From Oenococcus sicerae (lineage in GTDB: Bacteria > Bacillota > Bacilli > Lactobacillales > Lactobacillaceae): a stretch of 64,000 nucleotides of DNA. The notes under the pieces were generated by a model, which searched no databases, was not told where the DNA came from, and saw only the letters and a program-made list of their open reading frames with translations. The stretch is taken from positions 1,364,001 to 1,428,000 of the forward strand of contig NZ_CP029684.2 of assembly GCF_004102045.2 (NCBI RefSeq), in the 5' to 3' direction. Both the position numbers and the translations under genes were made by a program. How positions within the stretch are numbered: position 1 is the stretch's first letter; each line of letters begins with the position of its first letter. Below are positions 36,677 through 45,007 of the stretch, in pieces.

Positions 36677-37648
36677 ATGACTAAAGATAAACTAATTGGT
36701 GTCGATCTTGGCGGCACAACGATTAAATTTGCAATTCTGACAGCCAATGGTGAAATTCAAGAAAAATGGGCTGTTCCAACTAATATTTTGGATGATGGTT
36801 CGCATATCGTTCCTGCGATCGTGGAGTCGATCAATAAGCGGCTATCGCTTTTGCAGCTTGATCCTGAAAGAATTATTGGCATTGGCATGGGGACACCGGG
36901 AACGGTCAGCCGCCAAAACGGTACGGTCGAAGCTGCTTATAATTTAAATTGGAAAAGTATCCAGCATGTTCGTGAAGCCGTTCAAAAAGGAACTGGGCTA
37001 GACTTTACGATGGATAACGATGCTAATGCTGCAGCGATCGGCGAGCAGTGGAAAGGTGCTGGAGAAAATAATCCGAATGTTGCTTTTATTACACTTGGTA
37101 CCGGTGTTGGCGGCGGTATTATCGCTAATGGCGAAATGGTTCGCGGTGTTTTCGGTGCTGGCGGCGAATTTGGCCACATGGTCGTTGAGCCTGGCGGTTA
37201 TCTATGCACTTGCGGCAACCGTGGTTGTTTGGAACAATATTGTTCGGCAACTGGCGTTGTTCATCTCGCACATGATTTCGCTGACGAATATGAAGGCAAT
37301 TCGCAATTAAAATCGATGCTTGATAATGGCGAAGAAGTCACCTCTAAGACTGTCTTTGATTTAGCTAAGGAAGGCGATTTCTTGGCTAATGAGGTCGTTG
37401 ATAAAATGGCTTATTATCTTGGCTACGCCACGGCAGCTTTGTCCAATATCTTGAATCCAGCCTACGTTGTCATTGGCGGCGGTGTCTCGGCTGCTGGTAA
37501 TTTTCTGCTTGAAAAAGTTCAAAAACACTGGACGAAGTATGTACTTTCAACAGTTCGTTCATCAACTAAATTGAAGTTGGCAGTTCTCGGAAATGATGCT
37601 GGTGTGATCGGTGCAGCGAGTCTTGCACGTGAATTTGAAAGAAAATGA
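36677..37648 (+). CDS. glkA: Glucokinase (ROK family)
   Basis: The 323-residue ROK kinase phosphorylates glucose to glucose 6-phosphate. It has the ATP motif LIGVDLGGTTIKFAI, the catalytic DNDANAAAIGE near residue 113, the ExGH motif (GEFGHMVVEPGG) and the zinc cluster CTCGNRGCLEQYCS (about residues 176-189). A good ribosome site (GAGG) precedes the ATG. A cre-like element lies upstream. Confidence 0.96.
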   Translation: MTKDKLIGVDLGGTTIKFAILTANGEIQEKWAVPTNILDDGSHIVPAIVESINKRLSLLQLDPERIIGIGMGTPGTVSRQNGTVEAAYNLNWKSIQHVREAVQKGTGLDFTMDNDANAAAIGEQWKGAGENNPNVAFITLGTGVGGGIIANGEMVRGVFGAGGEFGHMVVEPGGYLCTCGNRGCLEQYCSATGVVHLAHDFADEYEGNSQLKSMLDNGEEVTSKTVFDLAKEGDFLANEVVDKMAYYLGYATAALSNILNPAYVVIGGGVSAAGNFLLEKVQKHWTKYVLSTVRSSTKLKLAVLGNDAGVIGAASLAREFERK

Positions 37649-37657
37649 GTTTTTTAC

Positions 37658-37686
37658 TTCAAATTCGGGTCAATATTTGATAGAAT
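37658..37686 (+). promoter_or_regulatory. Promoter of the tRNA cluster
   Basis: TTCAAA (37658-37663) and TAGAAT (37681-37686) are separated by 17 bases. The predicted start is near 37693, about 40 bases before the tRNA-Trp gene. Confidence 0.6.
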
Positions 37687-37733
37687 TATTCAGTTGGCTT
37701 TGCTTATGAGTTAAGATTAAGCGGACTGATTAT

Positions 37734-37807
37734 AGGGATATAGTATAGAGGTAGTACAGCGGTCTCCAAAACCGTTAGCGGGGGTTCGATTCCCTCTATC
37801 CCTGCCA
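37734..37807 (+). tRNA. trnW: tRNA-Trp (CCA anticodon)
   Basis: The acceptor stem AGGGATA/TATCCCT, the D arm, the anticodon arm with CTCCAAA (anticodon CCA), and the T arm GGGGTTCGATTCCCTC fold as a cloverleaf. A 3' CCA is encoded in the DNA (37805-37807). Confidence 0.95.
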
Positions 37808-37808
37808 T

Positions 37809-37883
37809 GGCGGTATTGGTGAAGTTGGTTAACACACCGGTTTGTGGTACCGGCACGCGCGGGTTCGAGTCCCACATACCGCC
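37809..37883 (+). tRNA. trnH: tRNA-His (GTG anticodon)
   Basis: A cloverleaf with acceptor GCGGTAT/ATACCGC and anticodon loop TTGTGGT (anticodon GTG). The extra G-1 at 37809 pairs with discriminator C73 at 37883, which is diagnostic of tRNA-His. The second pair of the T stem is a C-A mismatch (GCGGG with CCCAC), where GTGGG/CCCAC is usual. CCA is not encoded. It starts one base after the tRNA-Trp CCA. Confidence 0.93.
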
Positions 37884-37929
37884 CTTGCAAGTTTCTTTTG
37901 GAACTCTTGCATTATTTTTTGCAACAAAT

Positions 37930-38013
37930 GCCGTTGTGGCGGAATTGGCAGACGCGCTGGACTCAAAATCCAGTGGTGGCAACACCGTGTGGGTTCGACT
38001 CCCACCGACGGCA
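37930..38013 (+). tRNA. trnL: tRNA-Leu (CAA anticodon)
   Basis: A class II tRNA with acceptor GCCGTTG/CGACGGC, anticodon loop CTCAAAA (anticodon CAA), a long variable arm (TGGTGGCAACACCG) and T arm GTGGGTTCGACTCCCAC; discriminator A. CCA is not encoded. It is the last gene before the accessory region that begins at about 38.05 kb. Confidence 0.95.
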
Positions 38014-38017
38014 AAAT

Positions 38018-38053
38018 AAGCGTTATATCAGAAAGAGTGATATAGCGCTTTTT
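38018..38053 (+). terminator. Intrinsic terminator of the tRNA cluster
   Basis: A 13-base stem (38018-38030 with 38038-38050, one G-U pair) with a seven-base loop is followed by TTTTT. Confidence 0.9.
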
Positions 38054-38130
38054 CTTTGCTTAAATGTTGATATGACGGCGTTTATATATCATTGATAAAC
38101 ATGATCCAAGCTGCTAAATAATATTAAATA

Positions 38131-38148
38131 TGGTACAAAATTGGTACA
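38131..38148 (+). repeat. TGGTACA direct repeat, 11-base period
   Basis: TGGTACA occurs twice (38131-38137 and 38142-38148) separated by AAAT, 118 bases beyond the 3' end of tRNA-Leu. Short repeats of this kind close to a tRNA 3' end are often integrase arm sites. No duplicated tRNA-Leu end was seen elsewhere in the window. Confidence 0.4.
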
Positions 38149-38874
38149 TTAAAAAAATAACCATAGCTTTAATCATTCGTAAATTCTTCGTTAAAACCTA
38201 GTTAATTGCTTCGCCAGAATTATACTCACAAATCAGAAACAGTATCATATTGCTTAAATGCATCCAATAACTGCAAGCCACTGGATATTTTCTTTTTAAG
38301 AGACACTAAACTCTTAGTAAACAAACATTGCTCATGTCTGTTAGTTGTTCTTTCTAGGCAAACGTTGCTCATCATTACCAGCCTAGAACTGGTGAAACTC
38401 GTTTTTCAGCTTCAATCTTAAGACGGAAAAATGAAGTAAGGTGGATTTAGAGTATTCCTAAACACATGCACTTACATATTGGCAAATGTTTATTAGCCTG
38501 GTTGTTTTATCTTTACGAAAAGAAAAAACTTTACTAATTTCATAAGATAAAATAAGACATCGCAATATTAAGGAATTAACAATATTTCTTTGAAGATAAT
38601 CGTTTGAATCAAACGATAACTTATTTTTATCAAGATAAATTTGGTAAGGATCGTGCATTGGCTACTAGGCTTAAAAATCAAAAATCAATTTTATTTATTT
38701 GGCGGGCCTCAACGGTATCAACTTCTAGTTTTACCTAGGATTATTTCTTTGCAATGCCGAATTGTTTATCGATCTCATACATACTGTTTAGTTGCGGATT
38801 ATTTGATTATGATTGACAAAGAGACATTAGCTATTATTGCCAAAGCTTTCGATGAATCCAACTAAGATATGGAA

Positions 38875-39100
38875 TCACTGCTTAATATTTCTTTGGCGAG
38901 GTTCCGAGATAGAACTTCCATTATTGTAACCGGCATCTGTAACTTCTAGTTTTAGACCGTCCGAAAGGTGGACAGTTTTGTTGATGCCTTTTTTTTGCTT
39001 GAAAAACTGCTTGAATTTGCGTTTGATTCAGAATTTATTTTCTTACTACTACTGACGACTTTCATAGATTTTGTTTTGGAGAAAATCTTTGAGGAGTAGA
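38875..39100 (-). pseudogene. Frameshifted remnant of a DUF4352-like surface protein
   Basis: On the minus strand one frame reads a Ser/Lys/Asn-rich linker (SSSKKINSESNANSSSFSSKKK), and a neighbouring frame continues as INKTVHLSDGLKLEVTDAGYN then GSSISEPRQ before a stop at 38875. The frame change is at an A8 run (38989-38996). A Ser-rich linker followed by a VHLSDGLKLEVTDAG strand is typical of DUF4352 lipoproteins, in which the SEPRQ position normally leads into GNIF-type continuing sequence. The signal peptide end and the C-terminal half are missing. Confidence 0.5.
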
Positions 39101-39449
39101 GACAATAATCAAAAAAATTAATACCTTTTGAAGAAGAGATGCGATTTCTGTGAAGATTAGTTAAATAAGACTCTGGATGTACATAAAAATTTAGTCGAGG
39201 TATGTATATCTCTGATAATCTTTTGGCCCAATACCGTGAAGAAAGTATATACCAAGCCTTAAAGAAAATCATTGATTATTATGTTGAATTCCCAGCATAA
39301 TATCAGTTGATAATCTTCTTAGTATTATCGTGGATTTTGGCTTAATAAAGACTGTACGTATCTAAGTATGGTTTTTATATTCAGACCCTTCAATAGTGCT
39401 GAAAAACAACTAAGTACATTTTTAATTAAAAAGCTGTACAAAAGTTATA

Positions 39450-39488
39450 AGAAAGCGCATACATTTAATATTAATTTCAAAATATAAT
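39450..39488 (+). promoter_or_regulatory. Promoter and cre-like site of the PTS operon
   Basis: A perfect TATAAT at 39483-39488 lies 25 bases upstream of the regulator's TTG start. The cre-like AGAAAGCGCATACA (39450-39463, 12 of 14 consensus positions) overlaps the expected -35 region, so CcpA bound here would block the promoter. The -35 itself (TACATT) is weak, consistent with a need for activation. Confidence 0.55.
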
Positions 39489-39513
39489 GAAGTTGTCCCA
39501 AGGAGGAACTCTT

Positions 39514-41562
39514 TTGAACGATAGAAATATTGCTATTCTTACCGAGATCATCAAACATCCCGATATCAAAAGCAAAAAAATAGAAGCAAAATTACATTTA
39601 ACACGACGCCAGTTATCGTATTCTATTGATCAAATTAATACAGAACTATCTAATGATAATTTACCAACTTTGCAGAGGACACCTCTTGGGACAATTTTAG
39701 TATCAGCAGAGATAATTAACTATTTCCTCAAAGATAAAATAAATGGAAAACAAAAAAATGTTTACCATACGGAACAAGAACGTTGTATGATCATTATTCT
39801 GTATATCTTAACAGCGAATATACCTTTATCTTTGATTAATATTTATCACTTACTGGGAGTCAGCCAAGCAACGGCAGCGAAGGATATGAGGAACGTTAGG
39901 ATACTTGTCTCAAAATATCATCTTGAACTCCAAAATAGTTGGCAGAATGGTTACCTTATTGATGGAAACGAACCACAACAACGGTTCCTGATTAATGAAA
40001 CGATCTCTAACCTAGAAAGATATGATGATAGTCATGAATTGATTGCAAACTTATCAGATATTTCAATTGATGAAATGATACATTTTGTGAGACAAGTGGA
40101 ACAACAAGTTGGCATTTCATATTCGGATAACGCTTTCAACCACTTGGTGTACTCATTATTAATAAATATTAGTAGGAATCGCGCCAACAAGACAGCTAAC
40201 GATAATTACTTTTTGAATCAAATTGCTGACACAAAAGAATTTAGTGTTATTTCTAAGCTTGTTAATCCAGATTGGGTAGCCTGCCAATCTGACATAGAAT
40301 GGATATCCATTTTGTTTCTTTCAGCTAATACGATTAGAGGCAAATTCTCATTCTCTGATTATACGATTTTAAAAGCTATTAAAGAGATGGTTTCATCTTT
40401 TGAACAAAAGACGCTTGTTCAAATTCAAAATCATGAAGAATTTGAACAACGGTTATTAGCCCACTTGAGACCTGCTGTTTACCGTGTGAAATACGGTCTA
40501 CATCTCAATGATATCAATACATCACAAATATTAATTAAGGACTCGCAATATGAATTCTTAGCTGCAAGTATCAGAAAAATAATATCTCCTCTAGAGCAGA
40601 TAACAGGAAAAAAATTCCCAGAAAATGAAGTCAAATTAATTGTTTTTTATTTTGGTGGTGATTTAGAGAATGCTAAAAATTTGTCAATAATAAAGCCGAA
40701 AGCAGCCGTAGTATGTACCAATGGTGTGATTGTATCAAAATTGATGTTTCAAAACTTAGTTCATTTATTTCCTGAAATTGCCTTTTTATCAGCAACTTCT
40801 GTCAGAGATTTTGAAACATTTTCTGATGATTATGACTTAGTATTTACTACGGTTCCTTTGAAGACAAACGCAAAGCAGTATATTATTCAGCCAATTGTCT
40901 CCCCTGAAGATGCTATAAAACTTCGTTACAGGGTTCTGAATGAATTTGGATTAAAGAATATTGAAACCACTTTAGATAAAATTATACAAATAGTTCGAAA
41001 ACACGTAAATTCAATTGATGTGACAGGATTAAAAGGTGATTTGAAGCAATGGCTATCGACTGAGCAGCAAACTTATAGTATTCAAAAGGAACTCCCGGAT
41101 TTGTCTGACTATATCGCCCCTCAACTTATGTGCTTATTAGATAAAAAGGTTGACTGGCAAGATGCATTGGAAATTGCCGCTGAACCATTAATCAGAAGCG
41201 GAATTGTGAATCAAAAGTATTTAAATACAATTTTAAAAAATACTGAATCCGAAAAAAATTATAGTTTTCTAGGATCTCAAATTGCGATTCCACACACAAC
41301 AGCGGAGAACGGTATTTTAAATGATGGTTTTGGTTTTACAGTTCTAAAACATGCAGTCAAGTTTCCTACAGGGCAAAGCATATCTATAATTGTGCCTATT
41401 GCAATTTGTGATACGAAAAAACATCTTCGAGCAATTGAACAATTGACCTCTATAGCAAGTGACGCAAAACTGATTCATCAAATTATTTCTGCCTCAGATA
41501 CGGAAACTATATATCAACTTATAAAGAAAAAAGAAAAGGAGACAGCAATTGACGCTAATTGA
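39514..41562 (+). CDS. PRD-containing PTS operon activator (MtlR/LicR family)
   Basis: The 682-residue regulator has two N-terminal helix-turn-helix regions, two PTS regulation domains, an EIIB-like domain with the Cys loop VVCTNGVIVSKL near residue 395 and a C-terminal EIIA domain with the phosphorylatable His in IAIPHTT near residue 592. Such proteins activate their PTS operon depending on phosphorylation by HPr and the EIIs. TTG 39514 follows AAGGAGG at the correct spacing; the upstream in-frame ATG at 39487 lies inside the -10 box and is rejected. It overlaps the EIIA gene. Confidence 0.92.
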   Translation: MNDRNIAILTEIIKHPDIKSKKIEAKLHLTRRQLSYSIDQINTELSNDNLPTLQRTPLGTILVSAEIINYFLKDKINGKQKNVYHTEQERCMIIILYILTANIPLSLINIYHLLGVSQATAAKDMRNVRILVSKYHLELQNSWQNGYLIDGNEPQQRFLINETISNLERYDDSHELIANLSDISIDEMIHFVRQVEQQVGISYSDNAFNHLVYSLLINISRNRANKTANDNYFLNQIADTKEFSVISKLVNPDWVACQSDIEWISILFLSANTIRGKFSFSDYTILKAIKEMVSSFEQKTLVQIQNHEEFEQRLLAHLRPAVYRVKYGLHLNDINTSQILIKDSQYEFLAASIRKIISPLEQITGKKFPENEVKLIVFYFGGDLENAKNLSIIKPKAAVVCTNGVIVSKLMFQNLVHLFPEIAFLSATSVRDFETFSDDYDLVFTTVPLKTNAKQYIIQPIVSPEDAIKLRYRVLNEFGLKNIETTLDKIIQIVRKHVNSIDVTGLKGDLKQWLSTEQQTYSIQKELPDLSDYIAPQLMCLLDKKVDWQDALEIAAEPLIRSGIVNQKYLNTILKNTESEKNYSFLGSQIAIPHTTAENGILNDGFGFTVLKHAVKFPTGQSISIIVPIAICDTKKHLRAIEQLTSIASDAKLIHQIISASDTETIYQLIKKKEKETAIDAN

Positions 41563-42001
41563 CGCTAATCTAGTTTTCACTGATGTCGATGTAGAGGATA
41601 AGGTCGCTTTAATTGATTTTTTAGCAGACAAATTATATGAAAATGGCAATGTAAAAATAACTTTCCAAGAGGCTGTAGAAAAAAGAGAGCAAAAGTATCC
41701 AACCGGTTTACCAACAGGTGCCATACAAGTAGCTATTCCACATACAGATGCTAAGTATGTTAATAAATCGGTAATTGCTTTTGCTAATTTGAAGCACCCA
41801 ATTGAGTTTCAAAACATGGCAATAAATGGCGAGACCTTGAAAGTCTCGGTTGTTGTCATGCTAGCCATAGCGGAACCTCACGGACAAGTTAAAACTTTAG
41901 AAAAGCTCATGTCAATTTTTCAGGACGAAAAACTCTTAGTCTCTTTATCCAGTGAAAAAGATTCAAAAAAAATTTATCAGAAGCTTGTAAAGCTTCTCTA
42001 A
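41549..42001 (+). CDS. PTS EIIA component, galactitol/fructose type
   Basis: The 150-residue EIIA has the phosphorylation site His in VAIPHTDAKYV (near residue 64) and the C-terminal LMSIFQDEKLL helix of the EIIA-Gat/Fru/Mtl family. It accepts phosphate from HPr and passes it to EIIB. Start is a TTG with AAGGAG upstream; the first 14 bases overlap the regulator gene and include a tandem duplication of ATTGACGCTA, which gives a second possible TTG. Confidence 0.9.
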   Translation: MTLIDANLVFTDVDVEDKVALIDFLADKLYENGNVKITFQEAVEKREQKYPTGLPTGAIQVAIPHTDAKYVNKSVIAFANLKHPIEFQNMAINGETLKVSVVVMLAIAEPHGQVKTLEKLMSIFQDEKLLVSLSSEKDSKKIYQKLVKLL

Positions 42002-42024
42002 CAAAGAAAGATGGTATTTATACA

Positions 42025-43422
42025 ATGAAAGACATTATTAATTTCATTATGTACATAGTCAGTTTAGGGCCTACTGTGATGATCCCGATTGTCATGTTGA
42101 TTTTTGGCTTAGCTGTTCGTGTTCCCTTTACTAAAGCTTTGCGCGGTGGTTTGATGGTGGGAATCGGCTTTATCGGCTTAAACGCTACGGTTTCTATTTT
42201 GACCAGTGTTATGAATCCTGCAATTCAAAACATGATTAAAATCATGCACATGAATTTGCAAGTCATTGATGTCGGCTGGCCCTCAGCGAGTGCTATAGCC
42301 TATGGAACGGCTGTGGGTGTAAGTATTATCCCATTGGGGATACTAATCAATATTCTGATGCTGGTATCCAAAACAACTTCAACGATTGACGTTGATATTT
42401 GGGATTTTTGGCATTTTGCATTTTCTGGTTCTTTGGTCTTTGCTTTGACCAAAGATATCACTTTCAGTCTCTTCTGCGCTTCCATGAACATGATCATTAT
42501 TATGGTTATTGCTGATAGAACTGCACCGTTGTCGGAAAAATATCTTGGTTTACCAGGGATTTCTATTCCTCATGGCTATGCTGGATCATTTGTTCCAATT
42601 GCGATTGTGATGAATTGGATTCTTGAAAGAATCCCTGGAATCAATAAAGTCCATCTAGATGCTAAGGGCTTTAACAAAAAATTTGGTGCATGGGGTGAAC
42701 CAACTTTGTTAGGATTCATTATTGGATGTGCTATCGGGACACTGGCCTATGTTGCTGCTCCAGGACTTTCAATTCCTGATAAATTGGGGAAAATTATGCT
42801 GATGGGTGTGACGCTTTCAGCGGTCATGATCATTACACCGAAAATGGCTGCTCTACTTCTTCAAGGTGTTATACCAGTCTCGGGAGCTATTCAAAAGTAT
42901 ATTCAAAAGAAGTTTTCCGGAAAACGTAAAATCTATATTGGCATGGATACTGCTGTAGGCATTGGAAGTCCAGTAGTATTAGCATGTGCTACGCTTATGA
43001 TTCCGGTCGCTTTGGTATTTGCTTTTATTTTACCAGGTAACCAATTTATGCCTACAATTGGTCTGGTTGGATTTGTCTTCATGTTTCCATTAATAGTGGC
43101 AATTTGTCATGGGGATTTCTTCCGTTCCTTTATTATTGGTGCTGTAAATGTTGTTTTGGGTCTTTGGATAGCGACCAATTTGGCCCCACTAGTAACTCGC
43201 GCTGCACGTTCAGCTAAGTTTTCCATTCCAAAAGGATCCTCATTGATTAGCAGTATTGATTACGGTTCCAACCCTTTTCCATGGGTATTTGTTCATATCG
43301 CTCAATTCAAAATTTTAGTTTATATTTTGGGAACGATTCTCTGTGTTGGTCTGGCTCTTTGGAATAGAAAGAAAATCATTGAAAGCGAAAAGGCTGTCGT
43401 TGCGCCTGCAGATTCAAAATAA
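42025..43422 (+). CDS. PTS EIIC component, galactitol family
   Basis: The 465-residue membrane permease has about ten to twelve hydrophobic segments. The FTKALRGGLMVGIGFIGLNA segment near residue 32 and LPGISIPHGYAGSFVPIAI near 176 are typical of GatC-type (EIIC-GAT) transporters. It translocates and phosphorylates a polyol or sugar with EIIA and EIIB. Substrate is not certain; the linked epimerase argues for a five-carbon substrate. Confidence 0.92.
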   Translation: MKDIINFIMYIVSLGPTVMIPIVMLIFGLAVRVPFTKALRGGLMVGIGFIGLNATVSILTSVMNPAIQNMIKIMHMNLQVIDVGWPSASAIAYGTAVGVSIIPLGILINILMLVSKTTSTIDVDIWDFWHFAFSGSLVFALTKDITFSLFCASMNMIIIMVIADRTAPLSEKYLGLPGISIPHGYAGSFVPIAIVMNWILERIPGINKVHLDAKGFNKKFGAWGEPTLLGFIIGCAIGTLAYVAAPGLSIPDKLGKIMLMGVTLSAVMIITPKMAALLLQGVIPVSGAIQKYIQKKFSGKRKIYIGMDTAVGIGSPVVLACATLMIPVALVFAFILPGNQFMPTIGLVGFVFMFPLIVAICHGDFFRSFIIGAVNVVLGLWIATNLAPLVTRAARSAKFSIPKGSSLISSIDYGSNPFPWVFVHIAQFKILVYILGTILCVGLALWNRKKIIESEKAVVAPADSK

Positions 43423-43464
43423 AACTTGTTAAATGTCCACAGAAGGTAAAGGAGAAACATTATT

Positions 43465-43755
43465 ATGAAAAAAATTTTTGTAGCGTGTGGCGCAGGAGTA
43501 GTTACTAGTACGATTGCCATTACTAAATTAAAAGAGGGATTAGAAGAACGCAATATCCCTGAAGATAATTATAAAATTGGTCAAGGCTCAGTTGGAGAAA
43601 TTGAATCAAACGCCGGAGATTACGATGCTGTTTTAGTTACTTCACAATATGAAAGTGATAACGTCAATATTCCAATCATCAATGGAATATCGCTCTTAAC
43701 TGGTGTTGGCGCAGATTCTGTTATAGACCAAATTGCTAGTATTATTCAATCCTGA
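43465..43755 (+). CDS. PTS EIIB component, galactitol family
   Basis: The 96-residue EIIB has the phosphocysteine loop VACGAGVVTST with Cys at residue 8 and the TSQY segment near 58. It transfers phosphate to the incoming substrate at EIIC. A strong AAAGGAGAA site precedes ATG. Confidence 0.93.
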   Translation: MKKIFVACGAGVVTSTIAITKLKEGLEERNIPEDNYKIGQGSVGEIESNAGDYDAVLVTSQYESDNVNIPIINGISLLTGVGADSVIDQIASIIQS

Positions 43756-43775
43756 TCAACAGGAGGAACTTAGAA

Positions 43776-44504
43776 ATGCTTGAAACTTTAAAACAAAGGG
43801 TCTATGACGCTAACATGCAGCTACCAAAATTAGGACTCGTCACCTTTACTTGGGGGAATGTCTCAGCCATTGATCGACAACAAGGCTTGTTTGTGATCAA
43901 ACCTTCTGGGGTTGCCTATGAGCAGTTAAGGCCCCAAGACATGGTCGTGGTCAACTTACAAGGCCAAGTGGTCGAAGGGGACTTGAACCCATCGTCTGAT
44001 ACCCCGACACATGCCTACTTGTACCGGCACTTTTTAACGATTGGCGCTATTACCCATACACATAGTCCCTGGGCAGTGGCCTTTGCGGCCGCTGAGATGG
44101 ATATCCCAGCTGTCAGTACGACCCAGGCCGATACCTTCTATGGCGATATTCCCTGTGCTCCGGCTTTAAATGAACAACAGATCAACACCGCTTATGAATT
44201 GAACACAGGCAAAGTGATCGTGGATGAATTTAACAAGCGTCAATTAGACCCTGATGCTGTCCCGGCTGTCTTAGTCAGCCAGCATGGTCCCTTTACCTGG
44301 GGAGAAAGCGCTGAGAAATCGGTTTACAATGCCAAGGTCTTAGAAGTCTCAGCTGAAATCGCCTATCACAGTCTGCAACTGACTCATCGTAATTCTCATT
44401 TACCCCAATACCTCTTAGATAAGCACTACTACAGAAAGCATGGCCAGCATGCTTACTATGGTCAACACAGTGCTGAGGTTAAAGGGCATGCGGCACATGC
44501 TTGA
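43776..44504 (+). CDS. araD: L-ribulose-5-phosphate 4-epimerase
   Basis: The 242-residue class II aldolase-fold enzyme converts L-ribulose 5-phosphate to D-xylulose 5-phosphate, which can enter the phosphoketolase pathway. It has TWGNVSAIDR, KPSGVAYEQL, SSDTPTH, the zinc ligands THTHSPWA (near residue 95), and the C-terminal YYGQHSAE. AGGAGG precedes the ATG. GC content is much higher than in the PTS genes: bases 44041-44100 have 35 G/C of 60 against 20 of 60 at 41641-41700, so it probably joined the operon from another source. Confidence 0.94.
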   Translation: MLETLKQRVYDANMQLPKLGLVTFTWGNVSAIDRQQGLFVIKPSGVAYEQLRPQDMVVVNLQGQVVEGDLNPSSDTPTHAYLYRHFLTIGAITHTHSPWAVAFAAAEMDIPAVSTTQADTFYGDIPCAPALNEQQINTAYELNTGKVIVDEFNKRQLDPDAVPAVLVSQHGPFTWGESAEKSVYNAKVLEVSAEIAYHSLQLTHRNSHLPQYLLDKHYYRKHGQHAYYGQHSAEVKGHAAHA

Positions 44505-44614
44505 TAAGACAGCTAATTAAATAAATACTATTCCAAATCTTAATTTTATTTCCCTTTTTGTTTATTGAACGAATCACAATAGATGATAAATTGGTCTTGT
44601 GAGTAGTGTGCCGT

Positions 44615-44648
44615 AAAAGTCCTTGCATGTAAAATGTGAGGACTTTTT
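44615..44648 (+). terminator. Intrinsic terminator of the PTS-araD operon
   Basis: A 14-base stem (AAAAGTCCTTGCAT with ATGTGAGGACTTTT, two G-U pairs) with a five-base loop ends in TTTTTT. Confidence 0.9.
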
Positions 44649-45007
44649 AATATTAGACGTTTAGAAAGATTGTTAGCAACACGTTCTAAGTACTGTTCTC
44701 CCTGAAACCTACTTGTCTCTTATTCTCTTTGGATTCTAGTCCAATCTTAAATTGGCTAAGGATATGGTTGATCGATTAGAACAAATCAACAAAAACATGG
44801 CTAGTTCAACTAGATTAGTCATAATCGCGGTAAGTTTTAATCTCTTATATTTGTATAGGTCCCTAGATATTTAATATTCAGTAAATTATCTATCGTACTC
44901 ATGATCTTGTGATATTTCTGTTTGGCAAATTAGGTCCAAGCTAATGGAACTTTGAGCCATTCAGATACATTCTATATACCCACTAGCTAACTATTGGTGG
45001 ACTCTTT
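44649..45007. other. Intergenic stretch with one short frame
   Basis: No recognisable gene apart from a 36-codon frame (44764-44874). The rest has stops in all frames and no clear promoter or repeat. Confidence 0.5.
44764..44874 (+). CDS. Possible small membrane peptide or gene remnant
   Basis: A 36-residue frame starts MVDRLEQINKNMASS, followed by a hydrophobic stretch (TRLVIIAVSFNLLYLY). In-frame codons continue upstream (LKLAKD) to a stop, and no ribosome site is seen. A short amphipathic helix plus one membrane helix could be a small membrane protein, but a leftover C-terminus of a lost gene is equally likely. Confidence 0.25.
   Translation: MVDRLEQINKNMASSTRLVIIAVSFNLLYLYRSLDI

Larger units (their letters stand above)
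38054..39449. other. Decayed, gene-poor accessory DNA next to tRNA-Leu
   Basis: About 1.4 kb with no intact gene of recognisable family. It contains a TGGTACA direct repeat (38131-38148), a near repeat CAAACATTGCTCAT/CAAACGTTGCTCAT (38322-38335, 38359-38372), several short frames without ribosome sites (minus 38226-38375, minus 38458-38658, plus 38641-38865, plus 39202-39300), and the remnant of a Ser-rich DUF4352-like protein. Base composition is AT-rich with frequent stops in all frames. It looks like the eroded end of an integrated element, which is inference. Confidence 0.6.

Noticed and set aside
38322-38372. Two near-identical 14-base repeats, possible CRISPR
   Set aside because: There are only two copies with one mismatch and no further units. 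No cas gene is in the window.
39487-39489. ATG as start of the PTS regulator
   Set aside because: The codon overlaps the TATAAT box at 39483-39488, while TTG 39514 has a perfectly spaced AAGGAGG.
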